DNA of 64,000 nt from Bradyrhizobium sp. BRP22 (GCF_020194175.1 NZ_JADYVX010000019.1:1-64000), one strand, 5' to 3'. Positions 34,670-43,982 are shown, counted from the stretch's first letter. Made by a program: numbers and translations. Notes: generated by a model from the letters alone, not told the origin.

Positions 34670-35488
34670 TCAAGCGGCTTGCAGGATCAACTCGCTCACG
34701 CGCTCCGGTGCATCGAGCATGGCCATGTGCCCCACGTCCGACAGTTCAAATGTGACCCAAGACTTGTTGCCTTTGCAGTCCGCAAGGGCCTTGTCGAAAA
34801 CCGGCTGCGGAAATTTCGGCAGGCGGATGTAGGTTTTCTTCGCCACCTTCTCGAGCGCCCCGGAAAGTTTGACGGGCTGAAGATAGGTACCGACCGGATG
34901 CGCTGTGGCCCTGGACAGTACGAAAGGCTGATCACGTTCAGCAACAGCAACCACCCCCCACTTCGGCGGCGGACCAAAGCCCGCCGTGCCCCTTTCAACT
35001 GCCGTCTGTACGGCGTTGCGCATTGGCTCGGCTGAGAGGTCCGGCAGCTTCTGTCCGTCGGTCGGCAGGAAGGCATCGAGCCACACGATCGATGAGACGC
35101 GATTGCCAATACTTTCGAGTGCGCCTGCGCCTATGAAGCCTGCATACGACCACGCCACGAGGCAGACACTATCGAGGCTCTCCCATTGGATCAGATTGAC
35201 GACGTCGGCAATGTGAGTGTCGAGGTTGATGTCCTTGCTCAGCAAATGCGAGCGCTCTGCTAGACCTGTCAATGACGGAGCGAATACTTTGTGGCCGGCC
35301 TGTTCGAGCCGGTCAGCGACCCGGCGCCAGATCCAGCCGCCGCAAAAAGTCCCACTGATCAAAACGAAGGTCTTTCGCGTTGATTGGGCGCGGGCGGCAC
35401 CGATTACGCCGGGCGCCGCTGCTGCCGCAAGACCGCCAGCTGCAGCACTACGAAGCATGCGACGGCGAGTGATTCCACTATTCCTCAT
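34670..35488 (-). CDS. Alpha/beta hydrolase, Tat-exported
   Basis: A 272-residue protein with an N-terminal twin-arginine leader (GITRRRMLRSAAAGGLAAAA, then APGVIGAARAQS). KTFVLISGTFCGGWIWRRVA is the strand/oxyanion loop of the EstC-like subgroup. The nucleophile elbow reads CLVAWSYAGFIGAG, that is W-S-Y-A-G instead of G-H-S-Y-G-G, though Ser is kept. The acid is probably in LDAFLPTDG, and the His is in DVGHMAMLDAPERV. Members act on small esters or on methyl-salicylate-like substrates. It was a good candidate for exported esterase activity. Confidence 0.83.
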   Translation of the reverse strand: MRNSGITRRRMLRSAAAGGLAAAAAPGVIGAARAQSTRKTFVLISGTFCGGWIWRRVADRLEQAGHKVFAPSLTGLAERSHLLSKDINLDTHIADVVNLIQWESLDSVCLVAWSYAGFIGAGALESIGNRVSSIVWLDAFLPTDGQKLPDLSAEPMRNAVQTAVERGTAGFGPPPKWGVVAVAERDQPFVLSRATAHPVGTYLQPVKLSGALEKVAKKTYIRLPKFPQPVFDKALADCKGNKSWVTFELSDVGHMAMLDAPERVSELILQAA

Positions 35489-35838
35489 GACAAATTCCTA
35501 TTGTTCAAGGAAATCGGACTATTAGCGGATTGCAACTTGGAGGATATCCGCGCATCGGCTCGCGGCCAAGGTCTGTAATTGGCCCGTGGCTGACCCCAGC
35601 TCAGAGCGTCGCGAGGTCTGCTTCCTGGAGGTAACCCGGACAGGGCCATGCAAGCTCGCCAAGGCAGCCTTTGACCCAAATCGGGCACGCTAGCCGAGCG
35701 TCAGACTGATCGACGGTTCGGCGTGCGGGCCTGCCTGGCCCGACCCGCAGAGGAACAACCTGACCTGATTGCTTGCGAGCACTCGGCAGGAATCTATTTT
35801 TCGTGGTCTACCTATAGTAGTCTAGGAGAACGCGGCGA
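35489..35838. other. Intergenic region, no gene recognised
   Basis: It contains a weak copy of the GACCC repeat near 35660-35700 (TTGACCCAAATCGGGCACGC) and an A/T-rich patch at about 35790-35825, but no supported gene on either strand. Confidence 0.35.
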
Positions 35839-36308
35839 CTATGGAGGATTATTTCGATGGGCAGCAACGAACGGTTGGCAGTAGCGGTTGATCGCGTCGA
35901 CGGAACCCTGCAGATCGTCGATCGTAGCCCACCATTGAAGGAGAACCGCGCCTACCTCGCGCTGCTCGTAGCGCCGGAACTGAAATAAATGTTGGCCAGC
36001 CTCATCCTTGCGGACGATCAGAAAGCCGTGCGCCAGCCAATGTCGTCGCTCGCTCCAGAACCCGATGTTCTCGATCAGCGGTAAGAACTCGTCTGCATAG
36101 GCGTTCAGCGGGCCGGCCCCTTCCGCCATGGCTTTGGCCGCATTGACCCGCTTTCCAGCGCATAGCGAAACCGATTGTCGACCCTGAAGGACAAGTCAGC
36201 CAGCAGAAACTCGCATTGTGCGTAGCTCGTGAGGTACCGGCCACGCAGGAAAGCCGCGCGGTCGATCAGGTCGGTACTATGCTGGCTCGGTCCTTCAGCC
36301 ATGTGCAA
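35839..36308 (-). pseudogene. Hypothetical protein, frameshifted
   Basis: Two frames make one protein. The first (from 36308) reads RAAFLRGRYLTSYAQCEFLL, then ADLSFRVDNRFRYALE. The second continues GPLNAYADEFLPLIENIGFW, then SERRHWLAHGFLIVRKDEAG and HLFQFRRYEQREVGAV. The joint lies near base 36125, where one indel would restore a roughly 155-residue protein. I remember a family of rhizobial hypothetical proteins with YAQxEFLLADL and RHFLAHGF. The function is unknown. Confidence 0.6.
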
Positions 36309-36549
36309 TCCAACTTAATCCCGCCTGTTGCTGCCGGCTTCGACCGGCCGCGCGCCACATGCTCCAGCAACCGCCGCAACCTAGGCGGCATCCTCAACAC
36401 GTTTCTGATCGAATGATGCCATGGCCAGCACTGTACCTGTGGGTCTCGCAAGCCACCCGCGCTAGGGCCCCGGCAGTGGGATTTGCTGAATTTCGTGTTG
36501 AATGCTATGAAAGCAACTACAGCGGGCATCAAAGATTCGGGGGTATTTC

Positions 36550-36654
36550 GTGGCGAAGAAGGCAAAGAAGGCGAAGAAGGCGAAATCTGCGGTCAAGAAG
36601 ACAGCTAAGAAAGCAAAAAAAACCAGAGGCGGGACAGGACCAAGGCATAAGTAG
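36550..36654 (+). CDS. Lysine/alanine-rich micro-protein
   Basis: A 34-residue frame starting at GTG: AKKAKKAKKAKSAVKKTAKK, then AKKTRGGTGPRHK. It resembles histone-H1-like Lys/Ala tails seen in short rhizobial proteins. It could bind nucleic acid. The short length and low complexity make it uncertain. No strong ribosome-binding site is visible. Confidence 0.4.
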   Translation: MAKKAKKAKKAKSAVKKTAKKAKKTRGGTGPRHK

Positions 36655-36738
36655 TCGGCCGGCACGCACGCACGCACGTGAAGCGATGATCGTCCTGGTA
36701 GAAGTCGCGGAAGGTCGCGAACAAAAAGAAGTAGCACC

Positions 36739-37134
36739 GTGAAGCTCCAGGGGTATCGAGAGACCTTCTACACTTTTTCCGGAAAGCTCAGCGATATCTG
36801 CAGGCAATTGGCGTTTGCGGGCATTGGTCTGATCTGGCTCTTTAAGAAAGACAATCCCGGGGGGCTCTCCATTCCTCGCGAGCTGTTTGCGCCGGGCGCG
36901 TTGGTAGTCGGGGGCTTGGTATTCGATCTTCTCCAATATGCCTTCGGCTCAATTCTTTGGCGGAGCTTTTATCGAAGGAAGGAGAAGGAAAAAGTCGGAG
37001 AGGATGTCGAAATTGACCACAGCGACAGTTGGGAACTTCCGATCTGGATATCTTTCTGCTTAAAGACCATTTGTATTGCCATTGCTTACGGATACCTGCT
37101 GGCTTTCTTTATCGGCAACATCGAGCCAAGGTAG
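36739..37134 (+). CDS. Hypothetical membrane protein
   Basis: A 131-residue protein with three probable membrane segments: LAFAGIGLIWLFK, LFAPGALVVGGLVFDLLQYA, and ISFCLKTICIAIAYGYLLAF. Charged loops lie between them (YRRKEKEKVGEDVEIDHSD). No family was recognised. Neighbours are small genes of unknown function. Confidence 0.65.
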   Translation: MKLQGYRETFYTFSGKLSDICRQLAFAGIGLIWLFKKDNPGGLSIPRELFAPGALVVGGLVFDLLQYAFGSILWRSFYRRKEKEKVGEDVEIDHSDSWELPIWISFCLKTICIAIAYGYLLAFFIGNIEPR

Positions 37135-37239
37135 CCGAAGCCGCGATGGTGTCCCGGGTCAGGGCTCTGCCATCGTCCGGTTGACCCATTTGCTTTCCCC
37201 TTCGTTGACCCTGCCGCCGCGCTGCGGGATCATGCGGCA

Positions 37240-37701
37240 ATGGAACTGACTCGCCGGCGTCAGAAGGACGTCCACCCACGAAACTTGGCACATCTACTAC
37301 GGCGACGTCCGCGTCGGCACGATCGGCGTGCGGGCCGGTGTGCCCAGCCGCGCGCCGCAGTGGGGCTGGAATTGTGGCTTCTATCCCGGCTGGAGCCGGG
37401 ACAGCAACGGCGCGGGATAGAGGCAAGCTTCGAACAGGCGCGGGCCGCTTTCGAGGCGGCGTGGCGGCAGATGCTGCCGACGCTGACCGAGGCCGCGTTC
37501 GACGAGTGGCGCGATGCCGTGGCGAGCCGCGCCGAAATCCGAAGGCTCCATGAGCGCGGCGAGAAGCTGCCCTCCGAAATCCCCAGCTCGATGATGCGCT
37601 GTCCTTGCGGCGTCGTGTTCGACAGCCACGACCCGGAGGAAAGCTTGCCCCATCGCGCACACATCTATGCCATCCAGGCCAAGGGCGGGATCATCCGATA
37701 A
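37240..37701 (+). pseudogene. Hypothetical protein ('WHIYYGD' family), frameshifted
   Basis: In one frame the sequence reads TWHIYYGDVRVGTIGVRAGV, then PQWGWNCGFYPG, and then stops being meaningful. In the next frame it continues LEPGQQRRGIEASFEQARAA, then FEAAWRQMLPTLTEAAFDEW and SSMMRCPCGVVFDSHDPEES. Together they give a roughly 140-residue rhizobial hypothetical protein of a family I remember. A single indel near base 37397 separates the halves. Upstream of TWHIYY the frame has no good start, so the 5' end is damaged too. Confidence 0.65.
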
Positions 37702-37839
37702 CATGTGCAATCTGTACCCTCGTTTGGCGCAGCCCCAGGGGACCGGGGCCGTGCGGCGGGTCGCTGGTGGATGTGGATAGCTGCTGTAACAGCCGGTCGT
37801 TGTGTGCAATCTTAGGGTGGGCATAAAGGGGACGGGCCG

Positions 37840-38622
37840 GTGACTGTAATCAAGAGCAAGGTCGAGCGGAGCTATTGGAAGAATGTAGCTCTCTCGGTCA
37901 TTCCTGACCTGCTCATCGCATGGGCTGCGATGCGACTCATGGATGGCGGCGCGGAGGTATTCTTCGGAACGCTGATTGCGTTGCAAGCCGTGTATCTGGC
38001 GCTTTGGATCAAGCGGAGCGCGTGGAGCTGGCTGTTGTTCTGGCTGACCAACCGCGCATCCATGAGCGGTCACATCGAGGATGTGCTGGCTCGTGACAAT
38101 TTCCCAAAGCCGCCTGACTTCATTTCCGGGCCGGATGACTACTACTCTGAGATTGTCGAGAACAAGAGGGAAGCATGCGAGATGCGCATAAAGGCGGCGC
38201 GCGAATTAGGAACTCTCGCGGGTATCTCGGTCGCAGGCCAGCATCAGCTTGCAATCCAGCTGCGCATGGCGATGGAGGACGGGCTCCAACGGTATGCCAA
38301 GCGGCCCCCAGCCGTGTCGAAGGGCGAGAACCAAGCAACCGACGAGGTAACGCTATCGCTTCCGAAAGAGGAGCTGGATACGCTCGCGTGGCTTGCCGAC
38401 TATGGCTTCCGCCTCCTCACCGCGCCGTCTGAGACGTATCGCAGAAGCATCGACCAGCTGTCATACCGGCAAGCAGCTGCGTTCGCATCGTTGATCGACA
38501 AGTTCGAACGCAAGTCAGTACCCGATCTTCTATTAGAGGATGAGGACGAAAAAGAGCGCCGCTTCGCAAGCCAAGAGAACAGGTACCATACGCTGTGGAG
38601 CTGCTACCCAAACGAAAGATGA
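37840..38622 (+). CDS. Hypothetical membrane protein with cytoplasmic domain
   Basis: A 260-residue protein. Two hydrophobic segments lie at the N-terminus (NVALSVIPDLLIAWAAMRLM; VFFGTLIALQAVYLALWIKR), followed by a charged helical domain (EIVENKREACEMRIKAAREL, then KEELDTLAWLADYGFRLLTA). The last 20 residues are rich in Glu and Asp. No family was recognised. The window around it is a patchwork of small unknown genes. Confidence 0.65.
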   Translation: MTVIKSKVERSYWKNVALSVIPDLLIAWAAMRLMDGGAEVFFGTLIALQAVYLALWIKRSAWSWLLFWLTNRASMSGHIEDVLARDNFPKPPDFISGPDDYYSEIVENKREACEMRIKAARELGTLAGISVAGQHQLAIQLRMAMEDGLQRYAKRPPAVSKGENQATDEVTLSLPKEELDTLAWLADYGFRLLTAPSETYRRSIDQLSYRQAAAFASLIDKFERKSVPDLLLEDEDEKERRFASQENRYHTLWSCYPNER

Positions 38623-38751
38623 AAGTGCAACTGATCAGGACATCGCGACCGCGCGTGGCATCCATCTGGTCGCGCTGCCGCCGAACAAGATCACGGCGAG
38701 CGATCCGCCATCGAACTGATGGCCGGGCGAAAGGTAGAAGGTGAACGGGCA

Positions 38752-39505
38752 ATGTCGAAGCGGTGGGGGGCTATCCTGCGTGGCCATGATGATGACCTGC
38801 AAGACTGGCGCGAAATGCTCAAGCCACCGTTCGACCCTTGGATCGAGGTACATGACCCCGACCATGTGCTGCGATCAGCCTCTCTTGAGGGCCTGACATC
38901 GGCAATTGAGGTGCGCGACCGCGTCGTCGCTCACATTGAGCGACTAAACGGCACGATGTCTGTGATCCGAGACTGTCAGCCGCTCCAGTTTTCTGGTGTC
39001 GCCGAACTTGCACCGGATGGCAAGGTTCACCGAACAGTTTTCATGGACGCGCTCGTACAGTTGCGGGGGCTGAGAACTGGCGCACCGGTCCTGACGACGA
39101 GGGGGCCTGACGGTAAGCCAACCCCACCGCCGCCTCCCAGACCAAGCGAAGCGCAAAACTGGTCCGCGATCGCAGATAACGATGAATTTCTGGAAGATGC
39201 GCTGATGTACTTCGGCCGCGCCTATCCGGCTGTTCCGAACCAGCATCCACCAAACCTTCTGGTTCGACATCTACAAGGCGCTCGAATGCCTGATGGTAAG
39301 GTTTGGCGGCAAGCACGCTTTCATCAAGCGTGGCTGGGCTCCGGCTTCTGATGTCGAGTTGCTGAAGGAGACCGCGGACTGGTGGAGACACGCCCGCCGG
39401 AAAAAGCAGCCGCCCTTGCGCCCAACGACTGAGGAGGAAGCGAAGGTCTTGATGAAGCACCTACTGCGAAAGGCATTTGAAGCCGCAGCCAAAAGCCCGC
39501 CCTAG
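38752..39505 (+). pseudogene. Hypothetical protein, frameshifted near the 3' end
   Basis: The first frame reads MSKRWGAILRGHDDDLQDWR, then FDPWIEVHDPDHVLRSASLE and ends in nonsense after AYPAVPNQHP. The next frame continues QTFWFDIYKALECLMVRFGG, then KHAFIKRGWAPASDVELLKE and TADWWRHARRKKQPPLR to its own stop. A one-base shift at about 39245 would give a 250-residue protein. The function is unknown. The start was set at MSKRW after an upstream Met. Confidence 0.6.
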
Positions 39506-39524
39506 AACCAAGATTGATCGGCAA

Positions 39525-40187
39525 ATGTGCAATCTCTACAGCATCACGACCAACCAAGCCGCGATCATCAACCTGTTTCGGGTGATCAACCGCTATGTCG
39601 GCAACCTCGCGCCGATGCCGGGCGTGTTTCCGGACTATCCAGCGCCGGTGATCCGCAACACCGACACCGGCACCGAGATGACGCTGATGCGCTGGGGCAT
39701 GCCGCCGCCACCGCGCACAGGCGGCCCGCCGGTCACAAACATCCGCAACACGACATCGCCGCACTGGCGAGGCTGGCTGAAGCCAGAGAACCGGTGCCTC
39801 GTCCCGGCAAACAGCTTCGCCGAGTACGCGCCGGAGCCGAACCCCGAGTCCAAAAAGAAGGATGTGGTCTGGTTCGCGCTCAGCAATGATCGACCGCTGT
39901 TCGCCTTCGCGGGCATCTGGACGACGTTCAACGGTGATCGCGGCACGAAGTCTAAGCCGGTGCCCGGACCACATCAGGTCTACGGCTTTCTGACGACCGC
40001 GCCGAATGCCGTGGTCGAGCCGATCCATCCCAAGGCCATGCCGGTAATCCTGACGACCGCCGAGGAGCGCGACGTCTGGATGCGCGCGCCGTGGGATGAG
40101 GCGAAGGCGTTGCAACGCCCGCTGCCTGATGATGCGCTCAAGATTGTCGCTCGCGGACCTGACAAGGATGACCGGATCGCCGCATGA
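39525..40187 (+). CDS. SRAP-domain protein (SOS response-associated peptidase, YedK-like)
   Basis: A 220-residue protein of the HMCES/YedK family, which crosslinks to abasic sites in single-stranded DNA. The catalytic Cys is residue 2 (MCNLYSITTNQAAI), exposed by Met removal. NIRNTTSPHWRGWLKPENRC, then LVPANSFAEYAPEP, carries the conserved Asn and Glu, and VEPIHPKAMPVILT the catalytic His. The ATG is chosen so that Cys is second. It ends in an ATGA overlap with the next gene. Confidence 0.92.
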   Translation: MCNLYSITTNQAAIINLFRVINRYVGNLAPMPGVFPDYPAPVIRNTDTGTEMTLMRWGMPPPPRTGGPPVTNIRNTTSPHWRGWLKPENRCLVPANSFAEYAPEPNPESKKKDVVWFALSNDRPLFAFAGIWTTFNGDRGTKSKPVPGPHQVYGFLTTAPNAVVEPIHPKAMPVILTTAEERDVWMRAPWDEAKALQRPLPDDALKIVARGPDKDDRIAA

Positions 40188-40450
40188 CGAAGTTCGTTGA
40201 AGAACGCCCCTATGCCAAGCCGGAAGCGGCGATACAGAAAATCCTCGAATACGCCAACCCGTGCGAGCCGAAACAGGACGGCCGGATTCACATTGAGAGG
40301 ATCAACGGCCCGTTCCTGTTTGAAGCCGAGGGCAGCCCGGCGGAATATTGGGCCGGTCTCCAGCTCGCGATCGAGCGCGGCTGTTTGGACTATCACGAGA
40401 GCGGCACCTTCGTGCGATTCACCGACAAAGGCGCGGCGCTGTTCGCATGA
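40184..40450 (+). CDS. Hypothetical protein coupled to SRAP
   Basis: An 88-residue protein (MTKFVEERPYAKPEAAIQKI, then INGPFLFEAEGSPAEYWAGL, then LDYHESGTFVRFTDKGAALF). Its ATG overlaps the SRAP stop, so it is translationally coupled. A winged-helix-like C-terminus is possible (GTFVRFTDKGAALF). I recall similar genes near SRAP in relatives. The function is unknown. Confidence 0.7.
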   Translation: MTKFVEERPYAKPEAAIQKILEYANPCEPKQDGRIHIERINGPFLFEAEGSPAEYWAGLQLAIERGCLDYHESGTFVRFTDKGAALFA

Positions 40451-40604
40451 CGCTGGCCTTCCAGCCCTTCGCCTTGATGTGCTCGCGGGCCTCGGCATCG
40501 CTCATGCCGACCAGCGCCTTGATGATCGGGGCCGCCCGCTGCACCGTGCCATTGGTCTCGAACCGGCGACAAGACCGGGACCGGTAACCCGGACTAGGGC
40601 GTGT

Positions 40605-40705
40605 ACTCATAAGGTCGTAGATGTCCGCTTCTGACGGCCAAGCGGCAATCTTCTGCGCAACCAGCGCACTACCGTTCGTGACCCGTTGCGGGCATCTCCA
40701 AGGCT
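40605..40705. repeat. Dispersed 'GACCC-type' repeat, copy 4
   Basis: It contains GGTCGTAGATGTCCGCTTCT, then GACGGCCAAGCGGCAATCTT, and CCGTTCGTGACCCGTTGCGG. It matches copy 1 at 28120-28225 over the first 40 nt, with a few substitutions. The rest of the 40451-40874 interval has short minus-strand frames without support. Confidence 0.75.
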
Positions 40706-40874
40706 CGCCCGATGGCTAAGATCGAATAGGGAGCGGACATCCCAGTCGCTTCGAGCGATGCGGATGAAGCTGCTACCGCGGCAGCAGACTGGGTCAACAG
40801 GCGCCAGCAGAGAGATGTCATTCTGCGGACGCCCGGAACTGCAGCACGTCGCGATCAGCGCTCGCTAGGGCGCA

Positions 40875-41616
40875 TTACATCCCAAAGTAAATTTTGTAGC
40901 TACCGCCGTCACCGAGCAAAAGCGGCGAAGGAATCTTAAACCCGACATTCTTCTCGACCTGATTTGGCCTCGACGCCATTAGAACCATCTCTTTGGCCGA
41001 AAGCACGATTGAGCCTTTACCAGTCAAGTCATCGCCAGCCCAAGCAAACGAGAGCGTCGGAGATTGTTGGATTAAGCAACGCGAGCAAGGGTCCAGCAGC
41101 TGGTGCGAGGATCGGCCCAATCTCTGGGACAAGTTGTACAGCCTCGGCAACTGCCCCTGTCGCTGCCGACGCCACTCCACGCATGGCGTCGCGATATTGT
41201 TCAGGATTGCCGCTGTCATGCTCCATGAGTGAGTACGAAATTGCCATGCCCTTTGGCTGTCCGCGGCAGAGTTCAATCACTTCTGGTCGCGTGTCGCCGC
41301 CGTCGACATCGCCATGTATGACGGTTCTGAACGATCGATCGGGCATACTGGGGACCGAAATACCCAGAACTGCATGGGGCTCATCGGGGCCGACGCCGCT
41401 GGTGTCGTGGAAGCAATTTAGTCCGGTGTAGTGGATAAACATTTCACCAATCGCGAAAGCCCCCACGTCGGGCCACCAAACGATACTGCCTCCGTGAAAA
41501 ACACTGATGCGACCATTCTCGGAGAAAACCGTTTCGTCTTCTACCGGCACGCCCAAGAAAGAATTTGGTCCGCCAAGTTGATGCCATTTATCCATCGCAC
41601 CATAGACTGCTGGCAT
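40875..41616 (-). pseudogene. LGFP-repeat protein, frameshifted
   Basis: From the Met near 41616, AMDKWHQLGGPNSFLGVPVE, then SVFHGGSIVWWPDVGAFAIG, gives an LGFP-repeat-like module (LGGP-SFLG-P and GG-I-W-P--GA). It ends PLLALLNPTISDALVCLGW. Another frame then takes over: AGDDLTGKGSIVLSAKEMVL, then NQVEKNVGFKIPSPLLLGDG. The joint near 41045 needs one indel. LGFP repeats bind cell-wall or surface polymers, so this may be a secreted surface protein, although no signal peptide is visible. Confidence 0.6.
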
Positions 41617-41794
41617 GGGTTCTCTCCATTGAGCTAGGGCGTAAAGTTGAGGTTATGTGAAGTGATATCTGTCGGAGTCGACCGGAATTGATCGGTGGAT
41701 GGCTAGAACGACGCGAAAGACCCAAACCGGAGATTTGGAGGCGTAATCGCCCTACGTGAAAAACCGCCTTTTGCGGGCCGGCCGGCAACGGCGT

Positions 41795-42034
41795 TCACTT
41801 GGCGGATCGGGTGCTTCGCGGGTCTATACCTCGGTGCGATGCAACGTAGTCGATCTCACCGCGCGTGATACCGATGTCCGCAAGCTCGCTGTCCGTCAGG
41901 CGATGCAACCGGGTACGCAGCTTTTCGCGTTTGCGCCACTCCTGAAATGCATTCCAATATTTTTCGAGAGGACTGTAGACCTGCAGCTGTGCGGTTGCCG
42001 GTCGTAACTCGGTGGTCCTGTGGATTGTGCTCAT
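41795..42034 (-). CDS. DUF1127 domain protein
   Basis: A 79-residue protein. After a variable N-terminus (MSTIHRTTELRPATAQLQVY), WNAFQEWRKREKLRTRLHRL, then TDSELADIGITRGEIDYVAS, is the DUF1127 pattern of small alphaproteobacterial RNA-binding or stress proteins. An AGGAG lies 7 nt upstream of this ATG. A longer form from 42154 also has a Shine-Dalgarno (MTKVDTKVPEAKYKVEAIEA), so the start is uncertain. Confidence 0.75.
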   Translation of the reverse strand: MSTIHRTTELRPATAQLQVYSPLEKYWNAFQEWRKREKLRTRLHRLTDSELADIGITRGEIDYVASHRGIDPRSTRSAK

Positions 42035-42602
42035 GGCGGTCTCCTGCCTGGGCTGCTTCACCAGGCAAAGTTCGGAAAGTGCACGAGTAACGCCAGCTTC
42101 TATTGCTTCGACTTTGTATTTTGCCTCGGGCACCTTGGTGTCGACTTTCGTCATTGCCTGCTCCTCTGTCTGTTTGTGTTCACCGCAGCATGTCTGCGTC
42201 AACGATCGACAATCGCTCCATCTCGCATAACTTGCGCATCATCCGTTGGGCGAAGCGCTGGAAAGAGCGTGTGTCGCTGACTTGCTGGGTAAATAGCTGG
42301 CTTTCGTTGGTCGGGCGCATCTACTGAACCGTAGAGACCGTTGATCCGGAGCAAAGCCGGCGGGTCGGCGTCGGTCAGAACTCGGCGCGCCGTGCCCGAA
42401 AGTTACAGCGTGTCAACTACATGGCCACGTTCCACACAGCGCGTGGGTATGCTAGGGTTCTGTTGGCGACTGGATGCTGCGCGCGGCAGCGGTCAGCAAG
42501 AAGCATCAACCCAGGAGCGCTGATGGAAGAGGTTGAGCGAGTCTCGCGCGGCTTATTGGAGACATCTACGACGCCTCGCTTGACCCGGGGCTATGGCCGG
42601 CG

Positions 42603-43658
42603 GTGTTCGAGAAGGCCGGAGCATACGTTCAGGCCAGCACGGCAACCGTTATTTCGCAGGACACGGTCAGCAAAACCGCACACGTCTACTTCGACTGGGG
42701 TACCGAGCCCCCCTATGCGCAGCTCTATCTCGAGAAATATTGCAAACTGAACCCGGTGTTCCCAACAATCTTGCTTTTTGGCGTCGGGGAAACCCATTGT
42801 TTTCCTGATTGCGTCCCGCGCGAGGAATTCTGCCGGACACGCTTTGCCAAGGAATGGTTGATGCCTCAGGGGCACATCGATGGCCTCTTCACCATCGTGG
42901 ACAAGTCCGCAACAAGTTGCGCTGTCTTTTCGGTGTTTCGCCGCATGAACGATGGCTTCGTCGACGACGAGATGCGACGACGCTTCGAGCTAATCACACC
43001 GCATGTTCGTCGCGCACTGTTGATCGGCAAAGTGATCGATCTACACAAGGTGCAGGCGGCCCAGCTCGCCGATAGCTTGGATACACTTGCTGCCGGCATG
43101 TTCCTCGTCGACGCGATGTCACACATCGCGTACGCCAATGCCAGCGGCCAGATGCTGCTGCGTGAAGCGAGCGTCCTGCGCGCAACCGGCGGCCGACTCG
43201 GCGCCATCGACCCCGTCGCCAACCAGGCCTTGCAGGAAACCTTTGCCAGATCCGCCCAGGGCGACGCGGCCGTGGGCCGGAGGGGTATAGCCATGTCCCT
43301 GAAGGCGCGCGACGGCGCGCGCTATGTCGCCAACGTGCTGCCTCTCACGTCCGGGGCACGGCGCAACGCTGGCGCTGTCTATTCTGCGACCGCAGTCGTA
43401 TTTGTGCACAGAGCAACGCTCGATATGCCATCCCCGCCGGAGGCGCTGGCACGAGAGTTTCGATTGACCCCCGCTGAGCTACGCGTGCTGTTCGCCATTA
43501 TCGAGGTCGGCAATGCCTCAGAGGTGGCGGACGTGCTGGGCATCTCGGAGGGAACCGTGAGGACCCATCTCCACCACTTGTACGGTAAGACGAATACGAC
43601 TCGGCAGACGGAGCTGGTCAGGTTGGTCGCCGGTTATTCGACCGCATTACTGCGTTGA
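42603..43658 (+). CDS. LuxR-type regulator with sensor domain, damaged 5' end
   Basis: A 351-residue regulator. The C-terminus LTPAELRVLFAIIEVGNASE, then VADVLGISEGTVRTHLHHLY, then GKTNTTRQTELVRLV, is a LuxR/GerE HTH. The N-terminal region (KTAHVYFDWGTEPPYAQLYL, then MQFVFPTILLF-like) and the PAS-like middle (GMFLVDAMSHIAYANASGQM) resemble a large Bradyrhizobium LuxR family. The first 27 or so residues (SRLIGDIYDASLDPGLWPAV) lie in this frame but without a start, while MEEVERVSR lies one base over from ATG 42523. A 1-nt insertion near 42550 probably broke the true start. GTG 42603 is the default. Confidence 0.75.
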   Translation: MFEKAGAYVQASTATVISQDTVSKTAHVYFDWGTEPPYAQLYLEKYCKLNPVFPTILLFGVGETHCFPDCVPREEFCRTRFAKEWLMPQGHIDGLFTIVDKSATSCAVFSVFRRMNDGFVDDEMRRRFELITPHVRRALLIGKVIDLHKVQAAQLADSLDTLAAGMFLVDAMSHIAYANASGQMLLREASVLRATGGRLGAIDPVANQALQETFARSAQGDAAVGRRGIAMSLKARDGARYVANVLPLTSGARRNAGAVYSATAVVFVHRATLDMPSPPEALAREFRLTPAELRVLFAIIEVGNASEVADVLGISEGTVRTHLHHLYGKTNTTRQTELVRLVAGYSTALLR

Positions 43659-43834
43659 GCATGATCGCTATGTGCTCGACGGTGGCACCCATCTTCTTCT
43701 GAGAGCATTCCCGCTTCTTCTGACGGAAGGCGACAGGGCGAGGAATCTGCGAGCGATAGCACGCGTAGCCCGCCCGAGCCCAGAGCGGCTACGAAGTCGT
43801 AAAGGCGGACCTACAGATTGCTGCAATGCCGCCT

Positions 43835-43950
43835 ACTGGCCCAAGAGCGAAGTTCGGCTTGGCTTCGAATGGTCCGCTTTATCGGGGTAGAGCGGAAGTG
43901 ATCAACTGATCAGCCAAATGGCGCTGTTGACCCGAAGCGGGCCTTTCACT
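43835..43950. repeat. Dispersed 'GACCC-type' repeat, copy 5
   Basis: It contains AAGTTCGGCTTGGCTTCGAA, CCGCTTTATCGGGGTAGAGC, and CCAAATGGCGCTGTTGACCC. This is nearly identical to copy 2 at 30090-30215 over about 90 nt. It follows the LuxR gene and precedes the toxin-like gene on the other strand. Confidence 0.8.
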
Positions 43951-43982
43951 GCATCAGAGAGCCTAACCGCGAAACGATGTTG

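Noticed and set aside
40419..40610. A 63-codon minus-strand frame containing ALVGMSDAEAREHIKAKG
   Set aside because: It looks faintly like a real helix but overlaps the coupled gene's end and has no supported start. It may be a relic and was not listed.
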